Source of the DNA: Anaerolineales bacterium UBA3940
GTDB lineage: Bacteria > Chloroflexota > Anaerolineae > Aggregatilineales > UBA3940
NCBI GenBank assembly: GCA_002385675.1
Contig: DGDY01000103.1
Span: forward strand, 1-16,482
Length of the DNA: 16,482 nucleotides
Direction: 5' to 3'
Positions 5,137 through 10,584 of this stretch are shown here, in pieces. Numbering within the stretch: position 1 is the stretch's first letter; every line of letters starts with the position of its first letter. The notes under the pieces were generated by a model that was not told the DNA's origin, did not search any database, and saw only the letters and a list, made by a program, of their open reading frames with translations. The position numbers and the translations under genes were made by a program.

Positions 5137-6535
5137 TTCGCTCCTGTGATGATACCATGTCCGCGGGGATAATGCACCGCACCCCGATGCCGGGTGAGCC
5201 GTTTGTCGGGTCGAACGACGAGCGGGCGCGTGCATCGAACAGCGCCGGGTCGGCGATGTTCCACGCACCGCCCCGCACGACTCGCTCGGTCCCGCTCTCC
5301 GGCCCGGTGGGGTTCTTGGCGGGGGCGTTCTCATAATAGTCTTCTGCGTACCAGTCCGCGATCCACTCGGCGACGTTCCCCACCATGTTGAACGCGCCGA
5401 CCGGGCTGGCCCCCTCGGGGAAGCTGTCCACGGGCGCGGTCTGCCGCCAGCCGTCGTCGGTATCGAGGTTGGCCTCCTCAAGCGGGCAGCTTGCATCGCA
5501 GGTGTTCAGCCGGGCTGCATCCCACTCATCCCCCCAGGGGTAGATGCTCACCGCCCCGGTGACGGGGTTCCAGCGAGCGGCCATCTCCCACTGGGCCTCC
5601 GTGGGCAGCGCGCCGCCGCGCCAGCGGCAGTAGGCATTGGCGTTCTGCCAGTTGATGTTGGTAACGGGATGGCGGGCGAACTCCGCCAGGCCATAGGTGT
5701 CCTCGCCGGGCTCGTCGCCAGTCGGGGATGGCGGCAGGCAGGCGCCCTCCACCACACACTGCTGCCACTGCTCCTGAGACACCTCGTAACGATCGATGTA
5801 GAAAGCGTCGAGCGTGACCTCGTGCGCCGGTTCGGCAGGCCCGCCGCCCATCAGGAACGTCCCCCCCGGCACGAGCACCATCTCTGTGCCGCGCTGGTCG
5901 ATCACTGTCTCCAGTTCAGCCGGGGCGGTAGTTGGCGGGGCGTTGGCGGCGGCCATCGTGGCGATGGCTGCCGCAGCGCGTTCCGTCGCCACCGGGTCGG
6001 CGTCCGCGTCCAGCTCAACCAGGCCGGTCCCCGGCGACACTTCCTCACCGGCGGGGCGCTCCCTCAAGAGCGGCAGGAACGGCACGCGGTCGAGCACCTC
6101 CGGCGGGATGAGGTCGAACGCCAGCGCAGCGGCGACACCCGCCAGCCCGAACAGCAGGATCACGCCCAGCGCGATCAGCAGGACGGCAAACGGCGAACGT
6201 CGGCGGCGTTTTTTGCGCTTGGGCGGCGCGACCTCCTCCTCCTCGTCCGCCGGGTGCAGTTCGATCTCGGGGGGCTCGGGGCTTCGCGGGATGTGGTGCT
6301 CGGCGATGATCTCCCCCTCAATCGGCTCGGGGTCGAAGCCGGGGCGGTATACGGGCTGGCGTGGCGGTGTGTCCCCGGTGTCGTCGCGAGGGGCCGGCCC
6401 GCGCACTGTGCCCGGTTCGGCGGGCCGCGCGAAATACACGCGCACGATGCGCTGGCCCTTGGCGGGCCTGCCCTTCCCCGGCGTGCTCTCGTCGTTATCG
6501 TCAGGCTTGCGGTCTTCCGGCAGATCGTCAACCAT
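5120..6535 (-). CDS. Membrane-anchored SUMF1/FGE-sulfatase-domain protein
   Basis: This 471-residue protein has three parts. Residues 1-113 are a charged, Pro-rich, probably disordered cytoplasmic stretch ending in the basic cluster KRKKRRRR. A single membrane helix spans about 115-141. An Ala/Thr-rich linker then leads to a C-terminal formylglycine-generating-enzyme fold (about 215-457). That domain shows MVLVPGGTFLMGG, DAFYIDRYEVSQEQW, HPVTNINWQNANAYCRWRGGALPTEAQWEMAAR, GNVAEWIADWY and RVVRGGAW. The C-terminal Cys pair that makes FGE catalytic is missing: the RGGAW-to-GIGVRC stretch has no Cys before the last one. It is therefore more likely a binding or structural extracytoplasmic module. 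It opens an operon with ybaK, yjbQ and the desulfurase. The ATG at 6535 follows a GGAAGGGTG site. Confidence 0.85.
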   Translation of the reverse strand: MVDDLPEDRKPDDNDESTPGKGRPAKGQRIVRVYFARPAEPGTVRGPAPRDDTGDTPPRQPVYRPGFDPEPIEGEIIAEHHIPRSPEPPEIELHPADEEEEVAPPKRKKRRRRSPFAVLLIALGVILLFGLAGVAAALAFDLIPPEVLDRVPFLPLLRERPAGEEVSPGTGLVELDADADPVATERAAAAIATMAAANAPPTTAPAELETVIDQRGTEMVLVPGGTFLMGGGPAEPAHEVTLDAFYIDRYEVSQEQWQQCVVEGACLPPSPTGDEPGEDTYGLAEFARHPVTNINWQNANAYCRWRGGALPTEAQWEMAARWNPVTGAVSIYPWGDEWDAARLNTCDASCPLEEANLDTDDGWRQTAPVDSFPEGASPVGAFNMVGNVAEWIADWYAEDYYENAPAKNPTGPESGTERVVRGGAWNIADPALFDARARSSFDPTNGSPGIGVRCIIPADMVSSQERNEPQG

Positions 6536-6568
6536 CGAGGCACCCTTCCGCGCGAACAGCTACTTCAG

Positions 6569-6605
6569 ACACTGCAAGTGTAAGTCAGTGCCGGTCTGTA
6601 AGCAA
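6569..6605 (-). promoter_or_regulatory. Predicted promoter of the SUMF1-ybaK-yjbQ-nifS operon, with overlapping dyad
   Basis: On the minus strand there is a -35 TTGCTT (6600-6605), a 17-base spacer and a -10 TACACT (6577-6582). A perfect ACACT-GCA-AGTGT dyad (6569-6581) covers the -10 and could be an operator. Both boxes are only moderate matches. Confidence 0.45.
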
Positions 6606-6619
6606 CTGGCAGGGGCGGG

Positions 6620-7273
6620 TCAGAGCACGTCGGCGAGCGCCGGGACGGGCCGGGGCCAGTTCGGTTCGCGCTCTGCCTGGCGGATGGCCCTGAGCAGGTA
6701 GTCGATGAACTGCTCGGTTTTTGCCCATCGCCGCTCGTAGGGGATTTTTTCAAAGCGGTGGCACAGCTCCTGCAGGATGGCGGCATACAGCACGAAGGGG
6801 TCCACCTGGCACAACCGCTCCTCGTAGTTCGTGCGCTGGCGGGAGTGCGCCGCGCGCCGCTCCGCCATGAGCAGAAGACTCATCTCGGCCAGTATGCCGG
6901 GTATGCCGGAGCGCCTGATGATGATCGGCGCGGTGGAGGTGAGCCTGCAGCGGGTTCGCTCGTCCTCGGTGTATATGAAAAGCTCCCCGCCGTAGGTGAA
7001 GAAGCCGACTATCTTGCGCTTGCGATCTTCGAGCCGTACCTCTCCGGGGCAAACGCGGAAGGAGCTGTTCCGGGAGAGAGGAGGGTGGTGCACCAGCAGG
7101 GAGGAGGAGTGGTCGCCCCGGGGGGACACAACCGTTAAGCTCAGCGTTTGGGGATCATAATGCTGTTCTGTGGGGCATTCCTCGATGGTAACGTCCAGAT
7201 GGTGATTCGTCTGCCCCCAGGCATCTCTGTCGTGCAGGATGTTGTAGCCGAGATCTGCCCATGCGTGGGGCAC
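6620..7273 (-). CDS. Unrecognised protein, about 217 aa
   Basis: I do not recognise this protein. It has no signal peptide or clear membrane helix. The N-terminal half is polar and beta-like, with HHLDVTIEE, QTLSLTVVSPRGD and the pair KIVGFFTYGGELFIYTEDERTR. The C-terminal half is helical, with IIIRRSGIPGILAEMSLLLMAERR, PFVLYAAILQELCHRFEKIPYERRW and a closing helix TEQFIDYLLRAI. I chose the GTG at 7273 because a GGAGA box lies seven bases upstream; the GTG at 7279 is too close to that box. The gene stands alone: the heme O synthase terminator is upstream and the SUMF1 promoter downstream. The helical part could be a small four-helix or regulator-like module, but no function can be assigned. 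The reading frame is continuous and codon use looks normal, so it is a credible gene. Confidence 0.7.
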   Translation of the reverse strand: MPHAWADLGYNILHDRDAWGQTNHHLDVTIEECPTEQHYDPQTLSLTVVSPRGDHSSSLLVHHPPLSRNSSFRVCPGEVRLEDRKRKIVGFFTYGGELFIYTEDERTRCRLTSTAPIIIRRSGIPGILAEMSLLLMAERRAAHSRQRTNYEERLCQVDPFVLYAAILQELCHRFEKIPYERRWAKTEQFIDYLLRAIRQAEREPNWPRPVPALADVL

Positions 7274-7311
7274 AGGCACTTCTCCAATCCGCAGCGGGCA
7301 AAACCACCCCT

Positions 7312-7317
7312 ATTGTA
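7312..7317 (-). promoter_or_regulatory. Possible -10 box for the unrecognised gene
   Basis: On the minus strand TACAAT lies about 40 bases before the GTG start at 7273 and downstream of the heme O synthase terminator. No convincing -35 is seen 16-18 bases upstream, so this is a weak call. Confidence 0.3.
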
Positions 7318-7359
7318 CACCGTTTGTGATGGGCTATCCGCTGGCCCGGCGCAAGAGAC

Positions 7360-7387
7360 AAAAAAGGGCCACCCCTGCGGGCGGCCC
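7360..7387 (-). terminator. Intrinsic terminator of the heme O synthase gene
   Basis: On the minus strand GGGCCGCCC (7387-7379) pairs with GGGTGGCCC (7374-7366) around a four-base loop. The nine-pair stem holds one G-U pair and is followed directly by six T residues (7365-7360). It begins 22 bases after the stop codon at 7410, with the classic rho-independent layout. Confidence 0.88.
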
Positions 7388-7409
7388 CGGAACGAACAGC
7401 GTCAGCCGG

Positions 7410-8336
7410 CTAGAAGCCGAGCACCTGGCGGGCCGAGGTCGCGGCGACGATGGCGATGAGCACCAGCAGCAGGAAGATGTTGGTCGTCACGAACAGCTTG
7501 ATCGCGTGCGGGCGATCCGGCTGGCGTAGCAGCCGCACGCTGTGCACCATCATCATCCCGGTGATGGCGGCGGTCGGCAGCAGGTAGAGCCAGCCAAGCG
7601 CCGGATGCACCGCGAGGACGAGGGCGGCAAAGCCCGTGCTCGCCGCGTGGAGGAAGATCCACCAGGCGGTGCGCTCGTCCGTCTCCAGCACGGGCAGCAT
7701 CGGCACGGAGGCGGTCGCGTAGTCGTCCTTGTAGAACAGCGCCAGCGCCCAGAAATGGACCGGCGTCCACAGGAACAGCAGCAGCGCCAGCACGATCACA
7801 CCGGGGTCGGAAGCTGCCCTGACCGCCGCGCCGCCGGTCATCACCGCCATGCTGCCTGCCGCGCCGCCGATCACAATGTTCAGCACGCTGCGCGGCTTGA
7901 GCCAGAGCGTGTACACGCCGACGTAGATCGCCGCGCCGAGTGCCAGGTACAGCGCCATCAGCGGGTTGGTGGGCAGCGTCAGCGCCACCGACAGCACGAT
8001 CATGCCGATGGCGATCCACAGGATGGCTGCCGGGCGCTGAATCTCGCCGGCGGGCAGGGGGCGGCGCTGCGTGCGGCGCATCAGCGCATCCCTCTCCCGC
8101 TCGATGTACTGGTTGATGGCGGACGCACCGCCCGCCGCCAGTGTGCCCGTCACGATGATGCCGATCAGCGTGCGCAGCGAGGGCACGCCCTGCGCGCCCA
8201 GAAACGCCCCGCCGAGCGCCGCCGCGAGCAGCAGCATCACAATACGCAGTTTAAACAGGGAAACAATCGTGCGGAATAATTCCTGGAGGGATAGCCGGTC
8301 GCGGGTTGCCGAGACGACCTGTGAGTCGAGCCCCAT
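7410..8336 (-). CDS. ctaB: Heme O synthase (protoheme IX farnesyltransferase)
   Basis: This 308-residue UbiA-family membrane enzyme adds a farnesyl group to heme B, giving heme O for terminal oxidases. Expected motifs are present. The first prenyl-diphosphate site is NQYIERERDALMRRTQRRPLP (Asn75, Asp83, Met86, Arg-Thr 88-89). LKPRSVLNIVIGGAAGSM lies at about 147-163, and LFLWTPVHFWALALFYKDDYATASVPMLP (188-215) contains the heme-side HFWALAL and KDDY. About eight or nine hydrophobic segments fit the family length (about 290-310). No cox or ctaA gene adjoins it, so it is a stand-alone gene. An Rrf2 regulator gene lies upstream on the same strand, but ctaB has its own promoter (8429-8458) and terminator. 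The ribosome site before the ATG at 8336 is weak (AGAGGAA, about 13 bases off). Confidence 0.95.
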   Translation of the reverse strand: MGLDSQVVSATRDRLSLQELFRTIVSLFKLRIVMLLLAAALGGAFLGAQGVPSLRTLIGIIVTGTLAAGGASAINQYIERERDALMRRTQRRPLPAGEIQRPAAILWIAIGMIVLSVALTLPTNPLMALYLALGAAIYVGVYTLWLKPRSVLNIVIGGAAGSMAVMTGGAAVRAASDPGVIVLALLLFLWTPVHFWALALFYKDDYATASVPMLPVLETDERTAWWIFLHAASTGFAALVLAVHPALGWLYLLPTAAITGMMMVHSVRLLRQPDRPHAIKLFVTTNIFLLLVLIAIVAATSARQVLGF

Positions 8337-8428
8337 ATTACCTGTGTTCCTCTGCTACGTCTTCCTGCTTGTCCAATTGGCGCCTCCCCGACTACCCGAA
8401 GACAGCCGGCCCCCGGAGCGCTCATCAC

Positions 8429-8458
8429 AGTATAGCGATAACCTGCCGGGCCTGTCGA
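8429..8458 (-). promoter_or_regulatory. Predicted sigma-70 promoter of ctaB
   Basis: On the minus strand there is a -35 TCGACA (5 of 6 to consensus, 8453-8458), an 18-base spacer and a -10 TATACT (8429-8434). It lies just after the rrf2 stop. It would give a leader of about 85 bases, long enough to hold a G/C-rich fold. No GACT-AGTC operator of the rrf2 type is seen in it. Confidence 0.6.
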
Positions 8459-8465
8459 CCGCGAA

Positions 8466-8879
8466 TCAGCCGTCGCGCTGCCCGGCGATAGCCTCCAGGC
8501 TGACTGCGTCCAGTTCGTCACGCAGCGTCTGCTGGATGCGCATCCAGTGTTCATGGGCCGGGCATACCGCGCCGCGCGGGCACTGGCCCGGCTCGATCAG
8601 GCATTCGGTGATGACAACCGGCCCTTCGACTGCTTCGACAATGTGCCGCAGGGTGATCTTTCCCGGCGGGCGGGCCAGCGCCACGCCGCCCTTGCGGCCC
8701 ACCGCCGTGCGGATGAGCCCGCTGCGCTTCAAATCGCCGATCACCTTCACCAGAAAAGGCTGCGGGATCAGCATCCTCTCCCCGATGTCGGGTGTTGATA
8801 TATACTCGTCGGACGCTGCCTGAGCGATAGCGACCATCGTCCTGAGAGCATAATCAGCGCGGCGACTTATTCGAAGCAT
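8466..8879 (-). CDS. Rrf2/IscR-family [Fe-S] transcription regulator
   Basis: This 137-residue protein opens MLRISRRADYALRTMVAIA, the usual Rrf2 start. It has a winged HTH (about residues 25-60: STPDIGERMLIPQPFLVKVIGDLKRSGL) and the wing GRKGGVALARPPGKITL. Three cysteines, Cys93, Cys100 and Cys106, lie in TECLIEPGQCPRGAVC with His109 just after. This CX6CX5C pattern matches the cluster ligands of IscR/NsrR-type proteins ([2Fe-2S] or [4Fe-4S]), so it should sense Fe-S status, NO or oxidants. Its promoter carries an IscR type-1-like core, predicting autoregulation. The -10 box ends so close to the ATG at 8879 that the mRNA would be leaderless. DUF1232 diverges from it. Family certain; signal and regulon unknown. 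Confidence 0.92.
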   Translation of the reverse strand: MLRISRRADYALRTMVAIAQAASDEYISTPDIGERMLIPQPFLVKVIGDLKRSGLIRTAVGRKGGVALARPPGKITLRHIVEAVEGPVVITECLIEPGQCPRGAVCPAHEHWMRIQQTLRDELDAVSLEAIAGQRDG

Positions 8880-8885
8880 GAAATT

Positions 8886-8914
8886 ATCATATCAATTCAG
8901 ACTAATATAGTCAA
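8886..8914 (-). promoter_or_regulatory. rrf2 promoter with IscR type-1-like operator (autoregulation)
   Basis: On the minus strand there is a -35 TTGACT (8909-8914), a 17-base spacer and a -10 TATGAT (8886-8891). The dyad GACTAATATAGTC (8900-8912, plus strand) fills the -35 end of the spacer and fits exactly the core GACTRWWWYAGTC of E. coli IscR type-1 sites; the outer flanks fit less well. Only six bases separate the -10 from the ATG, so transcription should start at or next to the A of the ATG and no ribosome site is present. Confidence 0.75.
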
Positions 8915-8944
8915 TATTCGTCGCGGCGGGCCGCAAGCGACAAC

Positions 8945-8973
8945 TTGCCCCGGTTCCGCCGCGTATATATAGT
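8945..8973 (+). promoter_or_regulatory. Predicted promoter of the DUF1232 gene
   Basis: There is a -35 TTGCCC (8945-8950), a 17-base spacer and a -10 TATAGT (8968-8973) on the plus strand. The -10 runs into ATAGTC, one half of the dyad seen in the divergent rrf2 promoter, so weak cross-control is possible. Confidence 0.45.
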
Positions 8974-9018
8974 CAGAAAGAGGCAACGGGGGCACCCCTT
9001 ACCCAGCGAGGGATCAGC

Positions 9019-9468
9019 ATGGAGGACAACGACAGGCAGTTAGATGTGAGCAGGCGGCAAGAACGGCGCGTCCGGCGGGCCAACCGTTCTCCGGACGAGC
9101 AGGTTGGGATGCTTCGCAGCCTGGTTGAGCGGGCATCGCTGACATGGAAGCTGCTGTGGGACCGGCGCGTCGGCTGGTTGCCGAAGCTCATTCCGGTGCT
9201 GGGGCTGGCTTACATTGTCTCGCCGGTGGACCTGCTACCGGAGCTGCTTGTCGGGGTGCTCGGCCCGCTGATCGCGCTGGACGATATCGGGGTAATCATG
9301 CTGGTGCTCAACCTGTTCATCCAGGCTGCGCCGCCGGACATCGTCCGCGAACACCTGCGGGAGATGCGCGGGCTCCGCTTTGAGCCATACGAGGCGGGCG
9401 ATTTTAACGCCTACGACGCAGGCGACGAGGAGATCGTCGACAGCAGCGCGGAAGAGGTGGACTGGTAG
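9019..9468 (+). CDS. DUF1232 (YkvA-like) membrane protein
   Basis: This 149-residue protein has a charged N-terminal tail (1-45) and the DUF1232 core. The core contains GLAYIVSPVDLLPELL followed by LGPLIALDDIGVIMLVLNLFI (about 62-101), the conserved 'Y-x-x-S-P-x-D-L-x-P' plus 'D-D' hairpin of two helices. The acidic C-terminal tail ends EEVDW. The family's role is unknown. The start ATG is preceded by GCGAGGGA seven bases upstream. It is transcribed away from rrf2 and towards the UDG operon. Its stop TAG is the first half of a GTAGGGG stretch at the start of the downstream palindromic region. Confidence 0.88.
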   Translation: MEDNDRQLDVSRRQERRVRRANRSPDEQVGMLRSLVERASLTWKLLWDRRVGWLPKLIPVLGLAYIVSPVDLLPELLVGVLGPLIALDDIGVIMLVLNLFIQAAPPDIVREHLREMRGLRFEPYEAGDFNAYDAGDEEIVDSSAEEVDW

Positions 9469-9486
9469 GGGCTCTCTACCCCGAAA

Positions 9487-9520
9487 GATAAAAAACGCCG
9501 CGAATAAACTTCGCGGCTCC
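9487..9520 (-). terminator. Bidirectionally placed hairpin terminator, repeat copy A
   Basis: On the minus strand an eight-pair stem GCCGCGAA/TTCGCGGC (9497-9504 with 9510-9517, loop of five) is followed by G and six T residues. It can terminate the UDG operon, which ends at 9636. The 34-base module is nearly identical to copy B at 14781-14814 (one difference), so it is a dispersed repeat as well as a terminator. Between it and the DUF1232 stop is the short imperfect palindrome at about 9464-9482. Confidence 0.8.
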
Positions 9521-9545
9521 GAGGGTAAGCACAGCAAATCGGCAA

Positions 9546-9607
9546 GGCAGGGGCAGGTCTCATGATGCGGTCGGTGCGGAGCATTGCGCATCACACCTGC
9601 CCCTGCC
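9546..9607. repeat. Long imperfect inverted repeat between convergent genes
   Basis: A 13-base outer arm GGCAGGGGCAGGT (9546-9558) pairs with 9595-9607. A seven-base inner arm TGATGCG (9563-9569) pairs with CGCATCA (9587-9593), leaving a 17-base loop and a small asymmetric bulge. It has no adjacent T-run. It lies between the 53-aa peptide gene and terminator copy A, where it could form a cruciform or stabilise mRNA ends. Confidence 0.75.
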
Positions 9608-9635
9608 GTCATTTTCGGAAGGCAAGGGTGGCCCC

Positions 9636-9797
9636 TTACCCCATCATCCCCGCCTGAACGAGCGCCTGCGCCAGCAGGGCAAGCTCGCCGAGCAGCACGA
9701 GCAGCATGGCGGCGACCAGCACCTTGATACCGAGCGGTGTGGCGGTATCCTCGACCGGGGCGTGGATCACCCGTGCCGCAAGGTTCTCGTCGTCCAT
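9636..9797 (-). CDS. Small single-helix membrane protein, 53 aa
   Basis: This short open frame starts at ATG 9797, with GGGAGG about nine bases upstream, and ends at TAA 9636-9638. It encodes a polar head MDDENLAARVIHAPVEDTAT and one hydrophobic helix (about residues 22-46, VLVAAMLLVLLGELALLAQAL), ending AGMMG. It lies 22 bases after the UDG gene on the same strand and shares its promoter. I do not recognise a family. The good ribosome site, intergenic spacing and coherent membrane helix support a real gene. A link with uracil repair is not implied beyond co-transcription. Confidence 0.65.
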   Translation of the reverse strand: MDDENLAARVIHAPVEDTATPLGIKVLVAAMLLVLLGELALLAQALVQAGMMG

Positions 9798-9819
9798 CTG
9801 CCCGCGCCTCCCACTGCGA

Positions 9820-10446
9820 TTAGAACAGGCTCAACTGCTCAAAAGTCTCGCCGGGCGAGTCGTCCTCCTCGGTGGTGTCGGGCTCGCGTTCCGCCAGTGC
9901 CTGCGCTACGTAGCCCGGCAGCTTGCGGAAGTCCTCCTCGACGGCCTGCCGCAGAGTCGGCTGGTGCAGCGCCGCCGCAGGGTGGAAGAACGGCACGATC
10001 AGCCGCCCGTTGACCTTGCGCGCCTGCCCGTGTATCCGCGAGATGCGCGCCGTCGGGAACCACTTGGCCATGCTGAAGCGCCCGAGCGTGACGATCACCT
10101 TCGGGTCGATCAACGCGATCTGCCGGTCGAGATAGACGCTGCACGCCTGGATCTCGTGCGGCTCCGGGTCTCGGTTGCCGGGCGGGCGGCACTTCACGAC
10201 ATTGGCAATGAATACATCCTCGCGCCGCAGACCGATGCCCTCCAGCATCTCGGTGAGAAAGCTGCCTGAGGCGCCGACGAATGGCCGCCCCTGCCGGTCT
10301 TCGTGATAGCCCGGCCCCTCACCGATGAACATGATGTCGGCATTGGGTGAGCCCTCACCCGGCACGGCTTTCGTCCGCCCCCGATGGAGCGGGCACCGGG
10401 TGCAGACGGCGACCTCTGCTGCTATCTGTTCCAGGCTGTCCGGCAC
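9820..10446 (-). CDS. Family 4 uracil-DNA glycosylase, [4Fe-4S], with clamp-binding tail
   Basis: This 208-residue protein excises uracil from DNA. Four cluster ligands are in place: Cys15 and Cys18 (CTRC), Cys86 (VVKCRPP) and Cys102 (QACSVYL). The catalytic-site motif is GEGPGYHEDRQGRPFVG (42-58), and the DNA-binding loop is FFHPAAAL (153-160). The last residues are FEQLSLF. QLSLF is the textbook pentapeptide by which bacterial proteins bind the beta sliding clamp, here at the end of an acidic, probably flexible tail (about 185-208). The start is a GTG with a perfect AGGAGG six bases upstream. It is co-transcribed with the 53-aa membrane peptide and divergent from the propeller protein. Family call is secure. 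Confidence 0.95.
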   Translation of the reverse strand: MPDSLEQIAAEVAVCTRCPLHRGRTKAVPGEGSPNADIMFIGEGPGYHEDRQGRPFVGASGSFLTEMLEGIGLRREDVFIANVVKCRPPGNRDPEPHEIQACSVYLDRQIALIDPKVIVTLGRFSMAKWFPTARISRIHGQARKVNGRLIVPFFHPAAALHQPTLRQAVEEDFRKLPGYVAQALAEREPDTTEEDDSPGETFEQLSLF

Positions 10447-10490
10447 GCTGATCCTCCTGTCGACTGGCTAGGTGTGCTGCGACGCCTCCC

Positions 10491-10518
10491 ATTATAAGCG
10501 ATTTTGTCCAAAAGTCAG
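10491..10518 (-). promoter_or_regulatory. Predicted promoter of the UDG operon
   Basis: On the minus strand there is a -35 CTGACT (4 of 6, 10513-10518), a 16-base spacer and a consensus -10 TATAAT (10491-10496). The start would lie near 10484, giving a leader of about 37 bases that ends in AGGAGG. No separate clear promoter for the divergent plus-strand gene was found. Confidence 0.65.
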
Positions 10519-10584
10519 GTATCGGTGACAATAGGGAAGGCGTTTTTCAGAACCATATCCCCAGCTACACGGCGAGATCGTGCT

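Noticed and set aside
5137..5496. N-terminal extension of the YbaK-like protein
   Set aside because: It lies wholly within the SUMF1-domain gene on the same strand in another frame, and the extra residues are not YbaK-like; AGGAG precedes the ATG at 5136.
8337..8465. Riboswitch or structured sensor in the ctaB leader
   Set aside because: The leader is about 85 bases and GC-rich, but I recognise no known riboswitch core and no alternative terminator/antiterminator pair.
10504..10584. TTG start of the propeller protein at 10504
   Set aside because: It adds 27 polar residues in front of the signal helix, has no ribosome site and overlaps the UDG promoter; the ATG at 10585 is preferred.
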